Position numbers and translations under genes: made by a program
The notes under the pieces: model-generated
The model's database searches: none
What the model saw: the letters and a program-made list of their open reading frames with translations, nothing else
What the model was told of the DNA's origin: nothing
In this document: positions 54,951-62,790 of the stretch, one piece after another
Numbering within the stretch: the first letter of the stretch is position 1
Layout: the number at the start of each line of letters is the position of its first letter
DNA from: JANNPJ01 sp965200525
GTDB taxonomy: Bacteria > Actinomycetota > Actinomycetes > Actinomycetales > Kineosporiaceae
Length of the DNA: 64,000 nucleotides
Reading direction: 5' to 3'
NCBI GenBank assembly: GCA_965200525.1
Contig: OZ241368.1
Coordinates: 3,782,001 to 3,846,000, forward strand

Positions 54951-56639
54951 GTGCTCAACCACCCCCAGGATCAGACCGGCCCACCGGCCGGCTCCGCCTC
55001 CTCGTCGCTCCCCGCGGCCCATCCGCGGCACCGGCTCTTCGCCCGGCGCCCGGCGGCCCTGGCCCTGATCGGGGCTCTGGTCGTGGGCCTGGCCGGAGTT
55101 ACCGGGCTCAGCGCCGGCAGCGCGAGCGCGGCGTCCGAGCTGGTGGTCCAGGCCGAGTCGTTCGCCACCCAGTCGGGTGCCCAGACCGAGGGGACCGCCG
55201 ACACCGGCGGCGGTCTGGACGTCGGCTGGCTGGCCGCCGGCGACTGGATGAGCTACTCCGCGATCGACCTGGGCGCGGCCGGCCCGCTGACCGTGAACCT
55301 GCGCGAAGCCTCGGCCAATGCGAGCGGGGGCACGGTCGAGCTGCACGCCGACACCCAGACCGGAACTCTGTTGGGCAGCTTCGCGATCACCTCCACCGGT
55401 GGCTGGCAGACCTGGGCCACCAAGAGCTCGACCACCACGTCGACGCTGAGCGGCAAGCACACCGTCTTCCTCACGCTGAAGAGCAGCCAGAGCGGCGACT
55501 TCGTCAACCTCAACTGGTTCTCCCTGGTCAACGGCACCACCACCACGCCCACGCCGACCCCGACGGGCAGCACCACGGCGTCCGGTATCGCCTCCGTGGC
55601 GGTGATCAACGACGTCACCAAGACCCCGGTCGCCGGTCTCAACCCGCTGCTCGACGGCGCGGTCATCGACCTGCCGACCCTGCCCAACCGCAACCTGAGC
55701 CTGCAGGCCACCCCGCTCACCCCGGCCGGCGTGGCCAGCGTCGTCTTCACCCTGACCGGCGCCAAGGGCACCAGCTACACCCGGACCGAGAGCGTCGCGC
55801 CGTACTTCCTGTGCAACGACTACCTCGACTGCCCGCTGCTGGCCACCCCGGACAGCTACACCCTCACCGTGCAGGCCTACAGCGCCACCGGTGCCAGTGG
55901 TTCCAAGGTCGGCGGCGCGCTCGTCGTGCACTTCACGGTCAAGGACGCCACCGCGGCCGCCTCCGTCAACGTGCTCTACGTCGGCAACAGCCTGATCGGC
56001 ACGGCCACCGGCGCCACCGGTGAGGACACCCCGGCCCTGGTGAAGCACCTGGCCACCTCAGCCGGGCAGAACATGACCTTCACCGAGGTGATCCACTTCG
56101 GCAACACCCTGCAGCAGACCTACGACGCCGGTGAAGTGACCGCCGCGCTCAACGGCTCGACCAAGTACGACTACATCGTGCTGCAGGAGTACAGCACCCT
56201 GGTCGCCACCAATCTCACGTCGGCCCGCAACACCCTGCTCAACACCTACGCACCCAAGTTCGCCGGGGCCCTAAAGCCGGGCGGCAAGGTGATCCTGTTC
56301 AAGGACTGGGCCCTGGTCGACCCGGCCCCGTTCGCCACCCGGGCGGCGAACGTGGCCGCCATCAACACCAACTACGCCGCCCTGACGGCCGCCCTGAGCA
56401 CGCCCGACGTGCTGGCCCCGATCAGTGACGAGTTCGAGAAAATCATTGCCACGCATGGCACCTCGTACCTGATCGTCGCCGACGGCAAGCACCCGAACGA
56501 CACCGCCATCTACCTGGACGCTGCCACGCTCTACGGCATCCTGTTCCACGTCTCGCCGCGCACCCTGTCCGACCAGTACCTGGCCCCGGCCACGGCGTCC
56601 TCGATGCGCGACGTCGCCGCCACCCAGCTCGGTTACTGA
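54951..56639 (+). CDS. Secreted CBM6-Ig-like-SGNH protein
   Basis: A 562-residue exported protein. The signal region (LALIGALVVGLAGVTGLSAG) follows a basic N-terminus; a CBM6 carbohydrate-binding domain covers about 62-195 (VVQAESFATQSGAQTEGTAD, VGWLAAGDWMSYSAIDLGAA, HTVFLTLKSSQSGDFVNLNW); a TPTPTPT linker and an Ig-like domain follow (about 210-335); the last ~220 residues are SGNH-like, with VNVLYVGNSLIG (block I) and VADGKHPNDT (Asp-x-x-His of block V). It may deacylate a polysaccharide. GTG 54951 follows CCGGAGGTCCACC. Confidence 0.85.
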   Translation: MLNHPQDQTGPPAGSASSSLPAAHPRHRLFARRPAALALIGALVVGLAGVTGLSAGSASAASELVVQAESFATQSGAQTEGTADTGGGLDVGWLAAGDWMSYSAIDLGAAGPLTVNLREASANASGGTVELHADTQTGTLLGSFAITSTGGWQTWATKSSTTTSTLSGKHTVFLTLKSSQSGDFVNLNWFSLVNGTTTTPTPTPTGSTTASGIASVAVINDVTKTPVAGLNPLLDGAVIDLPTLPNRNLSLQATPLTPAGVASVVFTLTGAKGTSYTRTESVAPYFLCNDYLDCPLLATPDSYTLTVQAYSATGASGSKVGGALVVHFTVKDATAAASVNVLYVGNSLIGTATGATGEDTPALVKHLATSAGQNMTFTEVIHFGNTLQQTYDAGEVTAALNGSTKYDYIVLQEYSTLVATNLTSARNTLLNTYAPKFAGALKPGGKVILFKDWALVDPAPFATRAANVAAINTNYAALTAALSTPDVLAPISDEFEKIIATHGTSYLIVADGKHPNDTAIYLDAATLYGILFHVSPRTLSDQYLAPATASSMRDVAATQLGY

Positions 56640-56647
56640 TCGGCGAT

Positions 56648-56732
56648 CATCGCCAGAACTGACGGTGCAACCCCCGGGAAATCGGGCTGGAAGCCGCTTT
56701 CCGGGGCCGTTTCACCGTCAGTTCTGGCGATG
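56648..56732. repeat. Long inverted-repeat element after the CBM6-SGNH gene
   Basis: Perfect 20-base arms start at 56648 (CATCGCCAGAACTGACGGTG) and 56713, with a 45-base interior that itself pairs (CCCCGGGAAA with TTTCCGGGG, one bulge). It begins 9 bases after the stop codon. The length, about 85 bases, exceeds a normal terminator. Its CCAGAAC...GTTCTGG ends recall the element at 47147-47207. Confidence 0.7.
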
Positions 56733-56801
56733 CTCCGAGTAGCACCCCTCGCCGGTGAACGTGAGCCGCCGGAAAGCCCGGCCGCGCTAGGGTGCTGAGT
56801 C

Positions 56802-57776
56802 GTGCCGCAGACCCGCCTTGACACCGACCGGATCCGGGCGGCCCGGGAGGTCATCGACCCGGTCTTTCTCGACACCCCGCTGTACCGCTGCGAGGGTCTG
56901 GAACCGGTGCTCGGCTGTGCGGTGAGCATCAAGCTCGAGACGGTCAATCCGGTCCGCAGTTTCAAGGCCCGCGGCACCGAACTCGTCGCCGCCGAGCTCG
57001 CCGCCGGCGGTGCCCGGGCGGTGGTGTGCGCGAGCGCGGGCAACCTCGGGCAGGCCCTGGCGTGGTCCGGCCGGGCCCGGGGGATCGACGTCACCGTCGT
57101 CGCGTCCCGCCTGGCCACGGCGGCCAAGCTGGAGCGCATCCGCGCCCTGGGCGCCACCCTGGAACTGGTGGACGGCGACATCGAGACGGCTCGTGAGCGA
57201 GCGGCCGAGATCGCCGGGCACGAGGGCATCCGCCTGGTCGAGGACAGCCTGGACATCGAGACCTGCGAAGGCGCGGGAACGATCGGCCTGGAACTGGTGG
57301 ACGCCGGGGCGTCGTTCGACGCGGTCCTGGTCGCTCTGGGCGGGGGTGCCCTGGCGACCGGGGTCGGGCACGTGGTGAAGGCCCTGGCGCCGCCGGTCGA
57401 GGTGGTCTGCGTCCAGCCGCTGGGTGCGCCGGCGATGACCCTCTCGTGGCGCGAGCGGCGGGTGGTCACGACCGACTCGGCCGAAACCATCGCTGACGGC
57501 GTCGCCGGGCGGTTCCCCATCGCGGCTGTCCTGGACGACCTGCTGGTGGTCGCGGACGACGCCGTCCTGGTCCAGGAGACCTCGATCATCGCCGGAATGC
57601 GGTTGCTCCTGGAGCACGCCGGTCTGGCCGTCGAGCCGTCGGCCGCGCTCGGCCTCGCCGCGATCCTCCAGGACCGGGACCGGTTCGCCGGCCGGCACGT
57701 CGTCACCGTCGTGTGCGGCAGCAACGTCGATCTGGGCGCCTACCACCGCTGGATCGGCCCGGCTGCGGTCAGCTGA
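56802..57776 (+). CDS. PLP-dependent threonine dehydratase-like enzyme
   Basis: A 324-residue fold type II PLP enzyme. The PLP lysine is in NPVRSFKARGTELVAAEL (K55); the phosphate-binding Gly-rich loop is ALGGGALATGVG; ASAGNLGQALAWSGRARGID and the C-terminal VVCGSNVDLG complete the serine/threonine dehydratase-racemase signature. Deaminase, racemase or a related lyase are all possible. The GTG at 56802 is eight bases after TAGGGT (56788-56793), suggesting a leaderless mRNA. Its 3' end overlaps that of the convergent DUF1905 gene by 8 bases. Confidence 0.88.
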   Translation: MPQTRLDTDRIRAAREVIDPVFLDTPLYRCEGLEPVLGCAVSIKLETVNPVRSFKARGTELVAAELAAGGARAVVCASAGNLGQALAWSGRARGIDVTVVASRLATAAKLERIRALGATLELVDGDIETARERAAEIAGHEGIRLVEDSLDIETCEGAGTIGLELVDAGASFDAVLVALGGGALATGVGHVVKALAPPVEVVCVQPLGAPAMTLSWRERRVVTTDSAETIADGVAGRFPIAAVLDDLLVVADDAVLVQETSIIAGMRLLLEHAGLAVEPSAALGLAAILQDRDRFAGRHVVTVVCGSNVDLGAYHRWIGPAAVS

Positions 57777-58059
57777 ACCGTTGCCGGAGGTGGAACGCCA
57801 CCTCTTGTCCGGCCTGGTCCTTGTGAATCAGCGTGCACAGGGCCGCCTTGATCGGTAGCCAGTGTGGTCCGGTGCCGGAGGGCATCAGGGTCGCGGTGAA
57901 CGGGTGGCCGTCGATGGTGCCGCCGACCTTGACCGCTCGCCTCGTCCCGAACACCTGGGCCGAGTCGGGGACGGTGACGTAGGTCGCGAAGGCCCCGTCC
58001 TTTTCGATCGCGGCGCTGAAGCGCACGTCGATCTCCTGAGCCGCCTTGTCTGTGGCCAT
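57769..58059 (-). CDS. DUF1905-domain protein
   Basis: A 96-residue small beta-barrel protein of the DUF1905 family: DVRFSAAIEKDGAFATYVTV, GTRRAVKVGGTIDGHPFTAT, LMPSGTGPHWLPIKAALC. Related barrels often occur with a YdeI-like domain, absent here. The ATG at 58059 follows GGAGAACTTGATC. Function unknown; a single gene convergent with the PLP enzyme gene. Confidence 0.85.
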   Translation of the reverse strand: MATDKAAQEIDVRFSAAIEKDGAFATYVTVPDSAQVFGTRRAVKVGGTIDGHPFTATLMPSGTGPHWLPIKAALCTLIHKDQAGQEVAFHLRQRFS

Positions 58060-58242
58060 GATCAAGTTCTCCGTAGCTCGCCCGGCGTGTTCCGTCGTGG
58101 GTAGGACCGCCCCGACCGGTGAAGCTCATCGCCGCCGGTAGAGCGTTTACTGCTCGGCGGCAGGGCCCGGCCTTGGCGGCGTGAATGTCGGGACTGGATC
58201 ACGGACGTGACATTTATGGAAATTTTAGGACGTCGCGCGCTA

Positions 58243-58265
58243 TACAACGTTGTTCCAACGATGTA
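58243..58265. promoter_or_regulatory. LacI-like inverted-repeat operator upstream of the GH54 gene
   Basis: Half sites TACAACGTTG (58243-58252) and CAACGATGTA (58256-58265) are inverted copies with 9 of 10 matches, separated by TTC. ACAACGTTGT at 58244-58253 is itself a perfect palindrome. The remaining bases between the DUF1905 start and the GH54 gene (58060-58374) hold no other gene; the DUF1905 promoter must lie there too. Confidence 0.6.
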
Positions 58266-58374
58266 AAAAGGTGTCACCACCCCAGGGAGTGACGCACGTC
58301 ACTGACCGTGGGTGCCCTGATGCTGGCTGCCCGTCGGCCCGCACGATCTGCTGTTGCAGCGGAGAGGTGTTGTC

Positions 58375-60222
58375 ATGGAGTTTCGATCCCGACCCGAACG
58401 TGGCCTCCGGGCCGTGTTCCTGTTTCTGTTGACGATCGCGCTGAGCGTGATGGGGCTGGCGTTCATGCCCAGCTCGGCGCAGGCAGCAGGATCCCTGCCG
58501 TGCGACATCTACGGTGCGGCCGGCACGCAGTGCGTCGCCGCCCACAGCACGGTCCGCGCCCTGATCACGGGCTACAACGGCCCGCTCTACCAGCTGCAAC
58601 GGGCCTCGGACGGGGCCACGCACGACGTCGGGCTGCTGTCGGCGAGTGGCTACGTCAACGCCGCCGACCAGGATGCGTTCTGCAACGGCACGACGTGCAG
58701 CATCACCAAGGTCTACGACCAGACGTCGCGGCACAACGACCTCACGGTCTCGCCGGCCGGCACCGCCGGCGCGGCCGACTACGCCGCCGACGCCAACGTG
58801 ATCAAGGTGACCGCCGGCGGTCACAAGGCGTACGGGCTGTGGATCTCCCCGCAGCACGGCTACCGCAAGGCCTTGGCCTCGGGAACCGCCCGTGCGGGCC
58901 AGGCCGAGGGCATGTACATGGTGGCCAGCGGCACCCACGTCGGGTCGGACTGCTGCTTCGACTACGGCAACGCCGAGGCGGTGCCCTCTGACACCGGCAA
59001 CGGTCACATGGACGCCGTCAGCATCGCCACCACCTGCTACTTCGCCCCGTGCGCGGGCTCCGGGCCCTGGGTCGAGGCCGACCTCGAGAACGGCATGTTC
59101 CAGGGGGCCAACGGTTCCAACACGGCCAACCTCGGTAACAACAGCACCTTCGTCACGGCCCTGCTGAAGAACAACGGCCAGACGACGTACGCCCTGAAGG
59201 GCGGCAACTCCCAGTCCGGCGGGCTGTCGACCTGGTGGAGCGGCGCGCTGCCGAACCGGGGCGGGTACATGCCGATGCAGCAGGAGGGCTCGATCATCCT
59301 GGGCACCGGCGGCGACAACAGCAACCGGAACATGGGCAGCTTCTTCGAGGGCGTGATGACCTCCGGGTACCCGACCGACGCGGCGGACAACGCGGTCCAG
59401 GCCAACGTCGTCTCGGTCGGCTACAGCGGTCAGACCAACGTGCCCACCGCACCCCAGGGCACGGTGACCGGCCCCGGCGGCAAGTGCGTCGACGTCGCCG
59501 CTGACGACACCGGCATCAACGGCACCGGCGTCCAGTTGTGGGACTGCCAGGGTTACGCCGAGGACCAGCACTGGGAGCACTTCGCCGACACCACGCTGCG
59601 CACCCTCGGGCGCTGCCTGGACATCGTCGGCAACGGCACCGCGGCCGGCGCCCAGGTGGAGCTGTGGGACTGCAACGGGGCCGGCGGCCAGAAGTGGGTG
59701 CAGCAGGCCGACGGTTCACTGAAGAACCCGCAGTCCGGCCGGTGCCTGGACTCCCCGAACGGCACGTCGGCCAACGGCACCCGGCTGCAGATCTGGGACT
59801 GCAACGGCGCGGCGGCGCAGAAGTTCGCCGTCAACGCCGGCGGCCCGACGCAGAGCCCCGGCGGTAAGTGCATGGACGTGGCCGGCGACGACACCGGCGC
59901 GAACAGCACGTCGGTGCAGCTGTGGGACTGCCAGTCCTACGCGGTCGACCAGCACTGGGTGCACAACGCCAATGGGTCGCTGCGGACCCTGGGCCGGTGC
60001 CTCGACATCGTCGGCAACGGCACCGCGAACGGCGCCCAGGTGGAACTGTGGGACTGCAACGGGGTCACCGGCCAGGTCTGGCAGCAGCAGGCCGACGGCT
60101 CCCTGAAGAACCCCCAGTCCGGTCGGTGCCTCGACGCACCGAACGGGGCGACCACCAACGGCACCCGGCTGCAGATCTGGGACTGCAACGCCTCGGCCGC
60201 GCAGAAGTTCGCCCTGACCTGA
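58375..60222 (+). CDS. Secreted GH54 alpha-L-arabinofuranosidase with two CBM13 modules
   Basis: A 615-residue enzyme. A signal peptide (AVFLFLLTIALSVMGLAFMP) ends at SAQAA, followed by the GH54 domain (about 38-358), which begins LPCDIYGAAGTQCVAAHSTV. The adjacent-cysteine loop and nucleophile are in DCCFDYGNAE (E201) and the acid is D314 in GTGGDNSN, by analogy with fungal AbfB. Two ricin-type CBM13 modules follow (about 362-490 and 492-615), nearly identical to each other with a 128-residue period; fungal enzymes carry a CBM42 instead. It removes arabinose side chains from hemicellulose. ATG 58375 follows GGAGAGG. Confidence 0.92.
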   Translation: MEFRSRPERGLRAVFLFLLTIALSVMGLAFMPSSAQAAGSLPCDIYGAAGTQCVAAHSTVRALITGYNGPLYQLQRASDGATHDVGLLSASGYVNAADQDAFCNGTTCSITKVYDQTSRHNDLTVSPAGTAGAADYAADANVIKVTAGGHKAYGLWISPQHGYRKALASGTARAGQAEGMYMVASGTHVGSDCCFDYGNAEAVPSDTGNGHMDAVSIATTCYFAPCAGSGPWVEADLENGMFQGANGSNTANLGNNSTFVTALLKNNGQTTYALKGGNSQSGGLSTWWSGALPNRGGYMPMQQEGSIILGTGGDNSNRNMGSFFEGVMTSGYPTDAADNAVQANVVSVGYSGQTNVPTAPQGTVTGPGGKCVDVAADDTGINGTGVQLWDCQGYAEDQHWEHFADTTLRTLGRCLDIVGNGTAAGAQVELWDCNGAGGQKWVQQADGSLKNPQSGRCLDSPNGTSANGTRLQIWDCNGAAAQKFAVNAGGPTQSPGGKCMDVAGDDTGANSTSVQLWDCQSYAVDQHWVHNANGSLRTLGRCLDIVGNGTANGAQVELWDCNGVTGQVWQQQADGSLKNPQSGRCLDAPNGATTNGTRLQIWDCNASAAQKFALT

Positions 60223-60230
60223 GGTCGGGC

Positions 60231-60271
60231 GGACGACGACCCGCCGGTTCAGCTCCGGCGGGTCGTCGTCC
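60231..60271. terminator. Strong bidirectional hairpin terminator
   Basis: Perfect 17-base arms (60231-60247, starting GGACGACGACC, and 60255-60271) enclose a 7-base loop TTCAGCT. It begins after the GH54 stop and runs into the last codons of the convergent methyltransferase gene, so one structure can end both transcripts. Confidence 0.75.
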
Positions 60272-61025
60272 ACACCCGGACGCCGAAGACGGCGTCCACC
60301 GGGTCGTCGTGCGGGACGAAAGCAGAGATCCCGGTGACGACGCGAGCGCGCAGGGTCTCGGCGTCCACCTGTCCGGACTCGATGGCCAGGGCGGCGTAGC
60401 TCTGGCTGAGCAGGTAGTCCGCGAGCTGGCTGCGGGTCAGGGCGATCTGGACCTCGTCCTCGACGAAGCCGGCCGCCTCGAAGCCGCAGTTCTGGGCGAG
60501 CTCGGGATCGAAGTAGGCGTGCCGGGTGGCAGGCGGCAGGCTGGGCAGGTATTGCTCGTTGAGCCAGCTGGTGAAAGACGGGTGGCCGAGCAGTTGGCCG
60601 TGGAAGGCGTCGGTGTAGACGACCAGGCCGGCCCCCGGGCGCAGGCACCGGGCCAGCTCGGTCAGGGCCCGGGCCTGGTCGAACCAGTGAAATGCGGCTG
60701 CGATGGTGGCCAGGTCGGCGCTCGAGTCGGCCAGCGGGATCCGCTCGGCGTCGGCCGCGACGTACTGGACGCCGTCGATCGGCTCGGCCGAGCGCAGCAT
60801 CGCCGGCGAGGCGTCGAGGGCGACGACCCGCTCCGCCCGGGCGCGCACGGCCCGGGACGACAGCCCGGTACCGCAGCCCACGTCGACGGCCAGGCCGGCC
60901 CGGCCCAGATCCGCCTGCAGGTAGGCAAGATCAAGTGCGGAGGCGTGATAGTACGGCCGGCCCTGGCGGTAACGGCGGGCGACGGGATCGGCGGTGAAGG
61001 GGTTGCTGACGCCGGTCTGGTCCAT
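60249..61025 (-). CDS. Class I SAM-dependent methyltransferase
   Basis: A 258-residue methyltransferase: motif I LAVDVGCGTGLSSRAVRARA, acidic loop RVVALDASPAMLRSAE, motif IV DLATIAAAFHWFDQARALTE, and LRPGAGLVVYTDAFHG. AFHWFD is typical of the Methyltransf_11 group near UbiE-like enzymes. The start ATG 61025 (MDQTGVSNPF) lies six bases after TATTCT (61032-61037, minus), so the mRNA is probably leaderless; upstream codons to 61064 are not used. Substrate unknown. Confidence 0.88.
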   Translation of the reverse strand: MDQTGVSNPFTADPVARRYRQGRPYYHASALDLAYLQADLGRAGLAVDVGCGTGLSSRAVRARAERVVALDASPAMLRSAEPIDGVQYVAADAERIPLADSSADLATIAAAFHWFDQARALTELARCLRPGAGLVVYTDAFHGQLLGHPSFTSWLNEQYLPSLPPATRHAYFDPELAQNCGFEAAGFVEDEVQIALTRSQLADYLLSQSYAALAIESGQVDAETLRARVVTGISAFVPHDDPVDAVFGVRVWTTTRRS

Positions 61026-61050
61026 CGATCGAGAATAGCTGGCCGGCGTT

Positions 61051-61833
61051 TCAGGCCCCGGCACCGCCGTCCACCGGCACGATCGCCCCGGTCACCATCG
61101 AGGCTCGGTCGCTGAGCAGCCAGGCCGCCACCTCGGCGACCTCGCGCGGCTCGGCCATCCGCCCGAGCGGGATCGAGGCGTTGATGTGATCGACGACGCC
61201 GGGGCTGGCCGCCTCCCACGCGTCGATCATCTCCGTGGCGGTGCCGCCGGGAGTGATGGCGTTCACCCGGATGCCGTGCCGGGCCCAGGTGACGGCGGCG
61301 GTCTCGGTGATGCTGTTGAGGGCGCGCTTCATCGCTCCGTACGCCGGCAGGGCCGGGTTCGCGCGCCGGCTGCCGATGCTCGAGGTGTTGACGATGGCCC
61401 CGCCCCGGCCTCGGCGCATCAGCGCTGCTTCGGCGTTCATCGCCGTCCAGTGGGCCCGGAAGTTGACCTCGAACTGCTGCTCGATGTCCTCGTCGCTGGT
61501 CGTCTCGAGCGGGCCCGGCTGCTGGATCGTCGCGCCGTTGTTGAACGCGCCGTCGAGCCGGCCGTGCCGCTGCTCGACCTGGTCGAGGGCCGAACGGATG
61601 CCGGCCCGGTCGGCCAGGTCGACGGTCACGGCCTCCGCGGTGCCGCCCTTGGCCCGGATCTCGGTGACCAGTTGCTCCAGAGCCTCGGTGCCGCGGGCCG
61701 CCAGCACCACGGAGGCGCCTTCGGCGGCGAAGAGCCGGCCGGCCGCCGCGCCGATGCCGCGGCTGGCGCCGGTGATGAAAATGACCTTTCCGGACAGCAG
61801 GCCGATGGGGGCGATATCGGTGGTGTTCGTCAT
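61051..61833 (-). CDS. Short-chain dehydrogenase/reductase
   Basis: A 260-residue classical SDR with an intact active site: cofactor loop GASRGIGAAAGR, the FNNGA(T) Asn, Ser in AIVNTSSIGSRR and Tyr/Lys in ALPAYGAMKRAL, and the end VTGAIVPVDGGAGA. In contrast to the SDR-like protein at 4020, it should be an active oxidoreductase. Start ATG 61833, MTNTTDIAP. It is divergent from the XRE regulator gene, 87 bases away, a common target arrangement. Confidence 0.9.
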   Translation of the reverse strand: MTNTTDIAPIGLLSGKVIFITGASRGIGAAAGRLFAAEGASVVLAARGTEALEQLVTEIRAKGGTAEAVTVDLADRAGIRSALDQVEQRHGRLDGAFNNGATIQQPGPLETTSDEDIEQQFEVNFRAHWTAMNAEAALMRRGRGGAIVNTSSIGSRRANPALPAYGAMKRALNSITETAAVTWARHGIRVNAITPGGTATEMIDAWEAASPGVVDHINASIPLGRMAEPREVAEVAAWLLSDRASMVTGAIVPVDGGAGA

Positions 61834-61920
61834 GCCGTCAGCATCATCCGGCCTGCCGAAGCGGATACAGGCACAGGTGGTACCAGGATCCGCCGCCGGA
61901 GAGGGGGCAGACTGAGAGGC

Positions 61921-62790
61921 ATGGACAAGCAGGAGCTCGGGGCGTTTCTGCGCAGCCGCCGCGAGCGGCTGCGCCCGCAGGACGTGGGCCTGCCGGCCGG
62001 ACCGCGACGGCGGACGCCGGGCCTGCGCCGCGAGGAGGTGGCCGTGCTCGCGCACATCTCCACCGAGTACTACGTCCGCCTCGAGCAGGGCCGCGCGCCG
62101 CGCCCGTCCGGCGAGGTCCTGGCCGGGATCGCCGGCGCGCTGGGGCTCACCGATTCGGAGTCCGACCACCTGCACGTGCTGGCCGGGACGGCGCCGATCC
62201 GCAACGGCCGGCATCGGCGCGATGTGCGTCCGAGCATCCTGGCCGTGCTGGAGCGGCTGCCGCAGACGGCCGCCTTCGTCACGTCGGCCGTGTTCGAGGT
62301 GCTGGCCTGGAACGACCTGGCCGCCGCGCTGATGGAAGACTTCGCCGAACTCAGCCCCCGCGATCGCAATCTCGCCCGCCGGGCCTTCCTGGAGCCGATG
62401 CGCGGCGGCGTGCCGCTGTACGGGGTCTCCGACGGCCTGGAGTTCCGCCGGCACGTCGTGATGGAGTTGCGCTCGGCCCTGGCCCGCTACCCGGCCGACC
62501 CGGACGTGGCCGGGCTGATCAACGAACTGCGCGAGGGCAGCGCCGATTTCGCCCGGCTCTGGGAGAGGCACGACGTGCACGGGACGGCGATGCTGACCAA
62601 GACCTTCCGGCACCCGGTGGTCGGGCCGATCACGGTCGACTGCGACTCGCTGGCCCTCACCGACCGCGACCAGCACCTCACCCTCTACACCGCGCCGCTG
62701 GGATCGCGCGATGCCGAGGCTCTGGCCCTGCTCAACGTGATCGGCGTCGAGAGCCTCAGCTCGAGGCCGGGGCCGGCTCCGGGGCGGTGA
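61921..62790 (+). CDS. XRE-family regulator with MmyB-like ligand domain
   Basis: A 289-residue regulator. The HTH_3/XRE domain spans about 5-80 (LGAFLRSRRERLRPQDVGLP, RTPGLRREEVAVLAHISTEY, YVRLEQGRAPRPSGEVLAGI) and the MmyB-like PAS-related domain about 100-275 (AAFVTSAVFEVLAWNDLAAA, GPITVDCDSLALTDRDQHLT). Such proteins commonly repress a divergent SDR gene. The ATG at 61921 follows GAGAGG. Its 3' end overlaps the convergent glycosyltransferase by 35 bases. Confidence 0.9.
   Translation: MDKQELGAFLRSRRERLRPQDVGLPAGPRRRTPGLRREEVAVLAHISTEYYVRLEQGRAPRPSGEVLAGIAGALGLTDSESDHLHVLAGTAPIRNGRHRRDVRPSILAVLERLPQTAAFVTSAVFEVLAWNDLAAALMEDFAELSPRDRNLARRAFLEPMRGGVPLYGVSDGLEFRRHVVMELRSALARYPADPDVAGLINELREGSADFARLWERHDVHGTAMLTKTFRHPVVGPITVDCDSLALTDRDQHLTLYTAPLGSRDAEALALLNVIGVESLSSRPGPAPGR

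Noticed and set aside
58130..58240. A promoter for the GH54 gene
   Set aside because: TATACA is present near 58241 but no convincing -35 lies at the right distance, so I did not list a promoter.
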